NCBI RefSeq assembly: GCF_024362695.1
Contig: NW_026063250.1
Coordinates: 434,001-498,000 of the forward strand
Direction: 5' to 3'
DNA length: 64,000 bases
Origin: Pectinophora gossypiella
Lineage: Eukaryota; Arthropoda; Insecta; Lepidoptera; Gelechiidae
Translations under genes and position numbers: made by a program
Shown: positions 54,643 to 64,000 of the stretch, one piece after another
Numbering within the stretch: position 1 is the first letter of the stretch
How the letters are laid out: each line of letters begins with the position of its first letter
The notes under the pieces: model-generated
Told to the model about the DNA's origin: nothing
Database searches by the model: none
The model's input: only the letters and a program-made list of their open reading frames with translations

Positions 54643-56173
54643 TGTAACGAAGCATTTCGGACCAACGAGCCTTGTAGCGACATCTAGTGGTTTCTTGCGA
54701 TATAACGTTGTTTTTATATTTTACCCGCAGGAAATCACAGATGGCGCTGCAGGGTTATCGATGGGCCCGAATATTTTTAATTATTTTATTTTCTTCTAAA
54801 TTTGGTATATTTAATTATCTGCAACATTTATTGAAATTATATTATAATTATATTGTTTAAATTTTGGGATCAAACAAGTCGATCGATTGTTGTCGTTGAT
54901 TCGGCGAATTTATGGTTTGGTAGATTTTATTTTGGTTGGCAACATTGTTGGTTCTTGTGTCAGACTGACAGCTGGCTGAGCGGAGAGACAGGTTATGGAA
55001 AGTGGGGACGTCGCGAGAGCGCCGGAGACTCCACTGCCGTAACAATAATGTGGGCAAATTAAAAGCCACGATTTATCGGCGGCATCAAGAGCCGATGTCT
55101 CGATTTAAATAAACAACTTAACCGAGATGGTGAGTCCTCGCAATTCTTCGTGCATATTTTTGCACCAACTTTGTGATAACCTCGAGGTCCTTGTTTTCAG
55201 CAACATCACTGAAATCCCATCGCCTAAGGTCCAGTGGGTGGGTTTAGGTTTCATCCGAGCGATGCCCAACTATCCCGGATGAACCTGTAAGTTATTTTCT
55301 TTGTTTTACACTCGTGAGTTGCCTTGCCACGCTGTCAGCTGAACCACATGCTAATCATTGCCATTCCTTGTTGCAGATGGGGTTTTTAATTGTTGTTTTT
55401 TCTTTAAGTTTTAACGATTTAAAGTTTTTAACGTCGAACGTTTTGCAAGTTTTAATCTAAGAAGAAGTTTATGATTGGATCAGACTATTTCCACAAATTT
55501 TGTGAATGAAGATTGCTACTGTTTTCTTCTGCGTTTGCAAGTTATTTCAAGCTTCATTTCGGCGGAGCTTGCCTTGGTTGTTTGCACGTCGAAGCTTCCC
55601 TTTGTGCGGCGCGCATGTGGATGTGCCGCGCCTCTCCTTTTGTCAACACACCGGATAAGGCCCGGTGAAGGTCTGCGAGGTTGACCGGTGGACGTGCAGC
55701 CCGCCAGCTGCGTAACAGTTGGCCCGCTGCGCCGCCATCGTCCAGCACGCCCTGGCCTGAGCCGGCCTCAACTCATCACCTGTACGGTATTCCGGAACGC
55801 CTCAGGTAGGCCTGATAGTCGGAGGTCCTCGAGTAAGTGAGGTGCCTACAGGTGTACGGACAGTGTTTTTAAATATAGTGATATCCCATGGTTGTTACGG
55901 AGTGACAATTAACCTGACGGACCAAAGCGCGACCTGTCTCCCTCCATAGGGTTTTTACCTACCTATGGATAATAAAATCTGTATATTTTAAAATATACAT
56001 TGTACAAATTCAAGGGAGTTTTCTTTGTCTCATGCTCACCGGTCTATAACATCTAGCTGTGCCCTTCAGGTAAACACCACTTTATAAATTTCTGAAACAT
56101 ATCTGTATTTCCATAACACCGATTTCCTCTTTACACTACCTTCCTATAAGGTAAGCAAAAATCTTTTGTTTCA
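54643..56173 (+). repeat. 3' LTR with a divergent, longer 3' end
   Basis: 1531 bp. Positions 54643-55850 equal 47876-49083 at a constant offset of 6767. After that, 323 bp differ from the 127 bp of the 5' LTR: the first 80 or so align loosely (for example 'acggacagtg' against 'acggaaagtt'), and the rest is extra, including AATAAA at about 55969. Ends TTTCA before the CAAG duplication. Confidence 0.75.
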
Positions 56174-57426
56174 CAAGACTTAAATAGGTTTTGTGAAATC
56201 AAAAAAGTTCTAGGTGCTATAGTTTTGCCAGGCCGTAGGGTGTCTCCCTGATGCGGAGCAGTTTTCCAAGATGACGTTCCGATCACGCCCCTATACATCA
56301 ATTTTAGCTCTGAGACATTTTCTGGAAAAACAAAAATTTGTATGGCGGCCATCTTGTTTTTCGGCCATTTTGTTTTTTTTTTTTCACCGGCGATAAAATT
56401 TGATCAAGATTTAAATAGATTTCGTGAAAACAAAAAAGTTCCAGGTGCGATAGTTTTGCCAGGCCGTAGGGTGTCTCCCTGATGCGGAGCAGCTATCGAA
56501 AACCCAGACGTATTTTCATACTTGACATGACGTTCCGATCACATTCCTATACATCATTTTTACCCCCGAGGCATTTTCAGAAAAGACGAAAAATTTGTAT
56601 GGCGGCCATCTTGATTTTCCGCCATTTTGATTTTTTTTCACCGACAACAGAATTTGACTAAGATTTTAATAGGTTTGGTGGAAAAAAAAATGTTCCAGGT
56701 GGCATAGTTTTGCCAGGCCGTAGGGTGTCTCCCTGATGCGGAGCAGATTTTCAAGATCGAGCAGTATTTCCATACTCAACTTGAGGTTTTGATCACACCT
56801 CCCATACATCATTTTTACCCCCGAGGCATTTTCTGGAAAAACGAAAATTTTGTATGGCGGCCATCTTGTTTTTCCGCCATTTTGTTTTTTTTTCACCGGG
56901 GATTGGATTTGACCAAGATTTAAATATGTAATGCGAAAAAAAAATTGCTCCAGGTTTTATACTTTTGCCAGGCTGTGGGGTGCCGCCCTGATGCGGAGCA
57001 CTTTTCAAAGATCGAGAAGTATTTTCATACTCATCAAGACGTTCCGATTACAACCCCATACACAGTTTTTACCCCCGAGACATTTTCTGGAAAAACAAAA
57101 TTTTGTATGGCGGCCATCTTGTTTTTCCGCCATTTTGTTTTTTTTTCACCGACAATAGAATTTGAACAAGATTTAAATAGGTTTTGCGAAAAAAAAATTG
57201 CACCAGGTATAATAGTTGCGCCAGACTGTAGGGTGTCTCCCTGATGCGGAGCAGTTTTCCAAGATCTGGGATTTTTCCCATACTCACCGGGAGGTCCCAA
57301 TCACACCCCCCATACATCATTTTCACCCCCCGACGCTCCTTCTGGGAGAACAACCCTGTCAGTGAGTCAGTCAGTGAGTCAGTCAGTCAGTCAGTGGGTT
57401 TGTAGCTATATATAGTATAATAATAA
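56174..57426 (-). mobile_element. Helitron-like satellite element, copy E9, right part
   Basis: Continues E9 mid-monomer from 'caagacttaaatagg'; about five monomers, (CAGT)n near 57359-57395, junction to E10 at 57427. Confidence 0.65.
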
Positions 57427-59509
57427 CTAGATGTCGCGTGGTTCGCTCGCAGCAAGCTGCTCGCGTGTCTTGTTTTCCCGCCATTTTTTTAGCGCGATAG
57501 AATTTGACCAAGACTTGAATAGGTCTCGTGAAATCAAAAAAGTTCTAGGTGCTATAGTTTTGCCAGGCTATAGGGTGTCTCCCTGATGCGGAGCAGTTTT
57601 CGAAAACCTGGAAGTATACCCGTACTCTACATGACGTTCCGATTACGACTCTATACATCATTTTTACCCCTGAGGCATTTTCAGGAAAAACGAAAAATAT
57701 GTATGGCGGCCATCTTGTTTTTCCGCCATTTTGTTTTTTTGTCACCGGCGATAAAATTTGACCAAGATTTAAAAAGGTATTGTGAAAAGAAAAAAGTTCC
57801 AGGTGCGATAGTTTTGCCAGGCTATAGGGTGTCTCCCTGATGCGGAGCAGTTTTCGAAAACCTGGGAGTATACCCGTACTCAACATCACGTTCCGATTAC
57901 GACCCTATACATCATTTTTACCCCTGAGGCATTTTCAGGAAAAACGAAAAATATGTATGGCGGCCATCTTGGTTTTCCGCCATTTTGTATTTTTGTCACC
58001 GGCGATAAAATTTGACCAAGATTTAAATAGGTCTCGTGAAATCAAAAAAGTTCTAGGTGCTATAGTTTTGCCAGGCCGTAGGGTGTCTCCCTGATGCGGA
58101 GCAGTTTTTCAAGATGACGTTCCGATCACACCCCTATACATATTTTTTGACCTTGAGGAATTTTCTAGAAAAACAAAATTATGTGTGGCGGCCATCTTGT
58201 TTTTCCGCCATTTTGTTTTTTTTTTCACCGGCGATAAAATTTGACGAAGATTTAAATAGTTTTTGTGAAAACAAAAAAGGACCAGATGCGATAGTTTCGC
58301 CAGGCCGTAGGGTGCCGCCCTGATGCGGAGCAGCTTTTAAAGATCGAGAAGTATTTCCATACTCCACAAGACGTTCCGATTACAAACCTATACACAGTTA
58401 TTTTCCGCGAGACATTTTCTAGAAAAACATTTTTTTGTATGGCGGCCATCTTGTTTTTCCGCCATTTTAATATTTTTTCACCGTTGATGGAATTTGACCA
58501 AAATTTAAATAGATTTTGTGAAAGAAAAATTGGTTTAGGTACGATAGCTATGCCAGGCCATGAGTGCCGCCCTGATGCGGAGCAGCTTTCCAAGATCGAG
58601 AAGTATATCTATACTCAACAAAACGTTCCGATTACATCCCTATACATTATTTTTACCCCCGAGGCATTTTCAGGAAAAACGACAAATTTGTATGGCAGCC
58701 ATCTTGATTTTCCGCCATTTTGATTTTTTTTTCACCAGCGATAAAATTTGACCAAGATTTAAATAGGTTCTGTGAAAAAATAATCGTTCCAGGTGCGATA
58801 GTTTCGCCAGACTGTAGGGTGTCTCCCTGATGCGGAGCAGTTTTTCAAGATCGAGCAGTATTGAAATACTCAACATTACGATCCGATCACATCCCTATAC
58901 ATCATTTTTACCCCCGAGGCATTTTCAGGAAAAACGAAAAATTTGTATGGCGGCCATCTTGATTTTCCGCCATTTTGTTTTTTTTTTCACCGGAAATTAA
59001 ATTTGACCAAGATTTAAATAGGTATCGTGAAAACTAAAAAGTTCCACGTGCGATAGTTTCACCAGGCCGTAGGGTGTCTCCCTGATGCGGAGCAGTTTTT
59101 CAAGATCAAGCTGTATTTCCATACTCAGCTTGACGTTTCGATCACATCTCCCATACATCATTTTTACCTCCGAGACATTTTCTGGGAAAACAAATTTTTG
59201 TATGGCGGCCATCTTGTTTTTCGGCCATTTTGTTTTTTTTCACCGGCGATAAAATTTGACCAAGATTTAAGTAGGTTTTGTGAAAAAAAAATCATTCCAG
59301 GTGCGATAGTTTCGCCAGGCCGTAGGGTGTCTCCCTGATGCGGAGCAGTTTTCCAAGATCTGGAAGTTTTCCTATACTCACCGGGAGGTCCAGATCACAC
59401 CCCCCATACACCATTTTCACCCCCCGACGTTCCTTCTGGGAGAACAATTATGTCAGTGAGTGAGTGAGTGAGTCAGTCAGTGGGTTTGTAGCTATATATA
59501 ATATAATAA
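57427..59509 (-). mobile_element. Helitron-like satellite element, copy E10 (longest complete copy)
   Basis: 2083 bp with about eight monomers. Two successive monomers (57586-57840 and 57840-58094) are close to 254 bp duplicates carrying 'gaaaacctgg(a/g)agtatac'. Confidence 0.6.
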
Positions 59510-60843
59510 CTAGATGTCGCGTGGTTCGCTCGCAGCAAGCTGCTCGCGTGTCTTGTATTAGTTCGAAGCTTTGTATGGCGGCCATCTTGTTTTTTGCCGG
59601 CGATTGAATTTGACCAAGACTCGAATAGGTCACGTGAAATCCAAAAAGTTCTAGGTGCTATAGTTTTGCCAGGCCGTAGGGTGTCTCCCTGACGCGGAGC
59701 AGTTTTGAAAAACGACATTCCGATCACACCCCTATACATCAATTTTACCTCTGAGACATTTTCTGGAAAAACAAAATTTTGTATGGCGGCCATCTTGTTT
59801 TCCGCCATTTTGGCTTTTTTTTCACCGACGATAAAATTTGACCAAGATTTAAATAGGTTTCGTGAAAAATTTATTGCTCCAGGTTTTATAGTTTTGCCAG
59901 GCCGTAGGGTGTCTCCCTGATGCGGAGCAGTTTTCCAAGATGACGTTCCGATCACACCCCAATACATCATTTTTACCTCTGAGACATTTTCTGGAAAAAC
60001 AAAAATTTGTATGGCGGCCATCTTGTTTTTCAGCCATTTTGTTTTTTTTTCACTGGCGATAAACTTTAACCAAGACTTTAATAGGTATCGTGAAAACAAA
60101 AAAGTTCCAGGTGCGATAGTTTCGCCAGGCTGTAGGGTGTCTCCCTGATGCGGAGCAGCTTTCGAAGATCGAAAAGTATTTCCATACTCTACATGATGTT
60201 TCGATCACATTCCTCATACATCATTTTTACCCCCGAGGCATTTTCGGGAAAAACGAAAATTTTGTATGGCGGCCATCTTGTTTTTCCGCCATTTTGGTTT
60301 TTTTTTCACCGGCGATTAGATTTGACTAAGATTTAAATACGTTGTGCGAAAAAAACATTGTTCCAGGTGCGATAGGTTAGCCAGGCCGTAGGGTGTCTCC
60401 CTGATGCGGAGCAGTTTTTCAAGATTGAGAAGTATTTTTATACTCAAGAAGACGTTCCGATTACAACGCCATACACAGTTTTTACCTACGAGACATTTTC
60501 TGGAAAAACAAAATTTTGTATGGCGGCCATCTTGTTTTTCCGCCATTTTGATTTTTTTTCACCCACAATAGAATTTGACCAAGATTTAAATAGGTTTTGC
60601 GAAAAAAAATTTGATCCAGCTATAATAGTTGCGCCAGACTGTAGGGTGTCTCCTTGATGCGGAGCAGTTTTCCAAGATCTGGAAGTTTTCTCATACTCAC
60701 CGGGAGGTCCCGATCACACCCCCCATACATCATTTTGACCCCCCGACGCTCCTTCTGGGAGAACAATTATGTCAGTGAGTGAGTGAGTGAGTCAGTCAGT
60801 CAGTCAGTCAGTGGGTTTGCAGCTATATATAGTATAATAATAA
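59510..60843 (-). mobile_element. Helitron-like satellite element, copy E11
   Basis: About five monomers; shares the head segment 'tattagttcgaagctttg' with E3. Confidence 0.6.
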
Positions 60844-61660
60844 CTAGATGTCGCGTGGTTCGCTCGCAGCAAGCTGCTCGCGTGTCTTGTTTTCCCGCCA
60901 TTTTTTTAGCGCGATAGAATTTGACCAAGACTTGAATAGGTCTCGTGAAATCAAAAAAGTTCTAGGTGCTATAGTTTTGCCAGGCTATAGGGTGTCTCCC
61001 TGATGCGGAGCAGTTTTCCAAGATGACGTTCCGATCACACCCCAATACATCATTTTTACCTCTGAGACATTTTCTGGAAAAACAAAAATTTGTATGGCGG
61101 CCATCTTGTTTTTCCGATATTTTGATATTTTACCACCAGAGAATAGATTTGACCAAGATTTAAATAGGTTTTGTGAAAAAACAATCGTTCCAGGTGCGAT
61201 AGTTTTGTCAGGCCGTAGGGTGTCTCCCTGATGCGGAGCAGGTTTTCAAGGTCGAGAAGTATTTCCATACTCAACAATACGTTCCGATTACACCCCCATA
61301 CACAGTTTTTACCCACGACACATTTTCTGGAAAAATCAAATTTTGTATGGCGGCCATCTTGATTTTCCGCCATTTTGATTCTTTTTCACCCACAATAAAA
61401 TTTGACCAAGATTTAAATAGGTTTTGTGAAAAAAGAATCGTTCCAGGTGCGATAGTTGCGCCAGGCCGTAGGGTCTCTCCCTGATGCGGAGCAGTTTTCC
61501 AAGATCTGGAAGTTTTCCCATACTCATCGGAAGATCTTGATCACACTTTCCATACATCATTTTTACCCCCCGGCGCTCCTTCTGGGAGAACAACCCTGTC
61601 AGTGAGTCAGTGAGTCAGTCAGTCAGTCAGTCAGTGGGTTTGTAGCTTTATATAATATAA
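60844..61660 (-). mobile_element. Helitron-like satellite element, copy E12 (shortest complete copy)
   Basis: 817 bp and three monomers. One monomer has lost the second YY1-like motif ('ccgatattttgatatttta' near 61115). Confidence 0.6.
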
Positions 61661-63498
61661 CTAGATGTCGCGTGGTTCGCTCCCAGCAAGCTGCTCGCGT
61701 GTCTTGTTTTCCCGCCATTTTTTTACCGCGATAGAATTTGACCAAGACTAAAATAGGTCTCGTGAAATCAAAAAAGTTCTAGGTGCAATAGTTTTGCCAG
61801 GCCGTAGGGTGTCTCCCTGATGCGGAGCAGTTTTCCAAGATGACGTTCCGATCACACCCCGATACATCAATTTTAGCTCTGACACATTTTCTGGAAAAAC
61901 AAAATTTTGTATGGCGGCCATCTTGTTTTTCGGCCATTTTGTTTTTCGGCCATTTTGTTTTTTTTTCACTGGCGATTAAATTTGACTAAGATTTAAATAG
62001 GTTTCTTGAAAACAAAAAAGTTCCAGATGCGATAATTTCGCCAGGCCGTAGGGTGTATCCCTGATGCGGAGCAATTTTCGAAAACCTGGAAGTATACCCG
62101 TACTCTACATGACGTTCCGATCAAAACCCTTATACATAATTTTTATCCCAGAGGCAATTTCAGGAAAAACTAAAAATTTGTATGGCGGCCATCTTGTTTT
62201 TCCGCCATTTTGATTTTTTTTCACCCACAGTAGAATTTGACCAAGATTTAAATAGGTTTCGTGAAAAAAAATATTGTTCCAGGTGCGATAGTTTTGCCAG
62301 GCCTTAGGGTGTCTCCCTGATGCGGAGCAGTTTTCGAAAACCTGGAAGTATACCCGTACTCTACATGACGTTCCGATCAAAACCCTCATACATAATTTTT
62401 ATCCCCGAGGCATTTTAAGGAAAAACTAAAAATTTGTATGGCGGCCATCTTGTTTTTCCGCCATTTTGATTTTTTTTCACTCACGATAGAATTTGATTAA
62501 GATTTAAATAGGTTCTGTGAAAAAATAATCGTTCCAGGTGCGATAGTTTTGCCAGGCCGTAGGGTGTCTCCCTGATGCGGAGCAGATTTGTAGAAAGAGA
62601 AGTGTCTCCATACTCAACAAGACACTCCGATTACACTCCCATACACAATTTTTACCCTTGAGACATTTTCCGGAAAAACTAAATTTTGTATGGCGGCCAT
62701 CTTGTTTTTCCGCCATTTTGATTTTTTTTCACCCACAATAGAATTTGACCAAGATTTAAATAGGTTTTGCGAAAAAAAAAATTGTTCCAGGTGCGATAGT
62801 TTTGCCAGGCCTTAGGGTGTCTCCCTGATGCGGAGCAGTTTTTGAAAACCTGGAAGTATACCCGTACTCTACATGACGTTCCGATCAAAACCCTCATACA
62901 TAATTTTTATCCCCGAGGCATTTTAAGGAAAAACTAAAAATTTGTATGGCGGCCATCTTGTTTTTCCGCCATTTTGATTTTTTTTCACTCACGATAGAAT
63001 TTGATTAAGATTTAAATAGGTTTTGTGAAAAAATAATCGTTCCAGGTGCGATAGTTTTGCCAGGCCGTAGGGTGTCTCCCTGATGCGGAGCAGATTTGAA
63101 GAAAGAGAAGTGTCTCCATACTCAACAAGACACTCCGATTACACTCCCATACACAATTTTTACCCTTGAGACATTTTCCGGAAAAACTAAATTTTGTATG
63201 GCGGCCATCTTGTTTTTCCGCCATTTTGATTTTTTTTCACCCACAATAGAATTTGACCAAGATTTAAATAGGTTTTGCGAAAAAAAAATGATCCAGGTAT
63301 AATAGTCGCGCCAGACTGTAGGGCGTCTCCCTGATGAGGAGCAGTTTTCCAAGATTTGGGATTTTTCCCATACTCACCGGGAGGTCCCGATCACACCCCC
63401 CATACATCATTTTGACCCCCCGACGCTCCTTCTGGGAGAACAATTATGTCAGTGAGTCAGTCAGTCAGTCAGTGGGTCTCCAGCTATATATAATATAA
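61661..63498 (-). mobile_element. Helitron-like satellite element, copy E13
   Basis: About seven monomers. The first half parallels E4. Near 61922 a 19 bp 'ttcggccattttgtttt' unit is duplicated in tandem. Two-monomer blocks (62180-62700 and 62690-63220) repeat with the same private variants. Confidence 0.6.
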
Positions 63499-64000
63499 CT
63501 AGATGTCGCGTGGTTCGCTCGCAGCAAGCTGCTCGCGTATCTTGTTTTCCCGCCATTTTTTTACCGCGATAGAATTTGACCAAGACTTGAATAGGTCTCG
63601 TGAAATCAAAAAAGTTCTAGGTGCTATAGTTTTGCCAGGCCGTAGAGTGACCTCTGATGCGGAGCAGTTTTCCAAGATGACGTTCCGATCACACCCCAAT
63701 ACATCATTTTTACCTCGTGAGACATTTTCTGGAAAAACAAAAATTTGTATGGCGGCCATCTTGTTTTTCGGCCATTTTGTTTTTTTTTCACTGGCGATAA
63801 AATTTGACCAAGACTTTAATAGGCTTCGTGAAAACAAAAAAGTTCCAGGTGCGATAGTTTCGCCAGGCTGTAGGGTGTCTCCCTGATGCGGAGCAGCTTT
63901 CGAAGATCGAAAAGTATTTTCATACTCAACATGATGTTTCGATCACATTCCTCATACATCATTTTTACCCCCGAGGCATTTTCGGGAAAAACGAAAATTT
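63499..64000 (-). mobile_element. Helitron-like satellite element, copy E14 (runs off the window)
   Basis: First 500 bp equal copy E2 from 3285 onward, including the rare variants 'gtagagtgacctctgatg' and 'acctcgtgagac'; one substitution noticed (near 63920). Confidence 0.65.

Larger units (their letters stand above)
47876..56173 (+). mobile_element. Ty3/Gypsy-type LTR retrotransposon
   Basis: Starts TGTAACGAAG and ends ...TTTCA, i.e. TG...CA. CAAG is duplicated (47872-47875 and 56174-56177); the empty site is the ordinary satellite sequence 'gaccaagacttaaatagg'. Order: LTR, PBS, leader, partial gag, pol (protease, RT, RNase H, integrase), about 960 bp non-coding, polypurine tract, LTR. RT-RNase H-integrase order defines Ty3/Gypsy. 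No envelope-like ORF. The lack of a full gag means this copy could move only with help. Confidence 0.9.

Noticed and set aside
48086..55748. ORFs of 64-70 codons present twice (48086-48981 and 54853-55748)
   Set aside because: They are the two LTR copies read twice; no conserved domain.
47876..56173. LTR element as an endogenous retrovirus with an envelope gene
   Set aside because: No ORF between pol and the polypurine tract; only protease, RT, RNase H and integrase are present.

Overview
The window looks like intergenic, transposon-saturated nuclear DNA of an insect, most likely a moth or butterfly. The reasons are AT-rich sequence, spliceosomal-type exon borders, tRNA-derived SINEs with a 'cgtgcttcggaaggcac' body and a (gat)n tail, Helitron ends of the type common in Lepidoptera, and no bacterial operon structure. 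The species call is inference; no search was run.

Layout. (1) 1-6160, 13980-16838, 44400-47875 and 56174-64000 are one repeat system: head-to-tail copies of a minus-strand Helitron-like element. Each ends at CTAG beside a GC-rich hairpin and carries internal tandem monomers of about 230-256 bp, about 80 monomers in all. Every well-preserved monomer has two YY1/Pho-like motifs. (2) 6161-13979 is a 7.8 kb insertion with terminal inverted repeats and a TA target duplication. Inside it are a 2.5 kb palindrome, a decayed Tc1/mariner-type transposase and fragments of non-LTR elements and SINEs. (3) 16839-19118 starts with the end of a second Helitron-like family, followed by a seven-copy tandem array of 127-135 bp blocks. 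Each block has splice-site-like borders on the minus strand. (4) 20390-23585 is a 163 bp satellite. (5) 25394-28314 is a non-autonomous Helitron with canonical ends and 135 bp internal repeats. (6) 29305-38175 (minus) is a Rep-helicase gene of an autonomous Helitron, split by a 3.3 kb CR1/Jockey-group non-LTR element (29683-32992, plus) with an intact 963-codon ORF. (7) 40846-43633 holds the only candidate host-gene sequence: the 5' end of a minus-strand gene with E2F-like sites, and the 3' end of a plus-strand gene with a SINE in its 3' UTR. (8) 47876-56173 is a Ty3/Gypsy-type LTR retrotransposon inserted into a satellite monomer. It has a -1 frameshift signal between gag and pol, and its two LTRs are the same over 1208 bp but differ at their 3' ends.

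How the parts relate. The dominant process appears to be Helitron activity plus expansion of internal repeats into satellite DNA: one Rep-helicase copy and at least three families of Helitron-like 3' ends lie within 64 kb. Later insertions (the TIR element, LTR element, non-LTR element and SINE) can be ordered because each interrupts a recognisable host repeat and leaves a short target duplication. Most short ORFs in the satellite arrays, LTRs and palindrome are by-products of repeats and are not annotated as genes.
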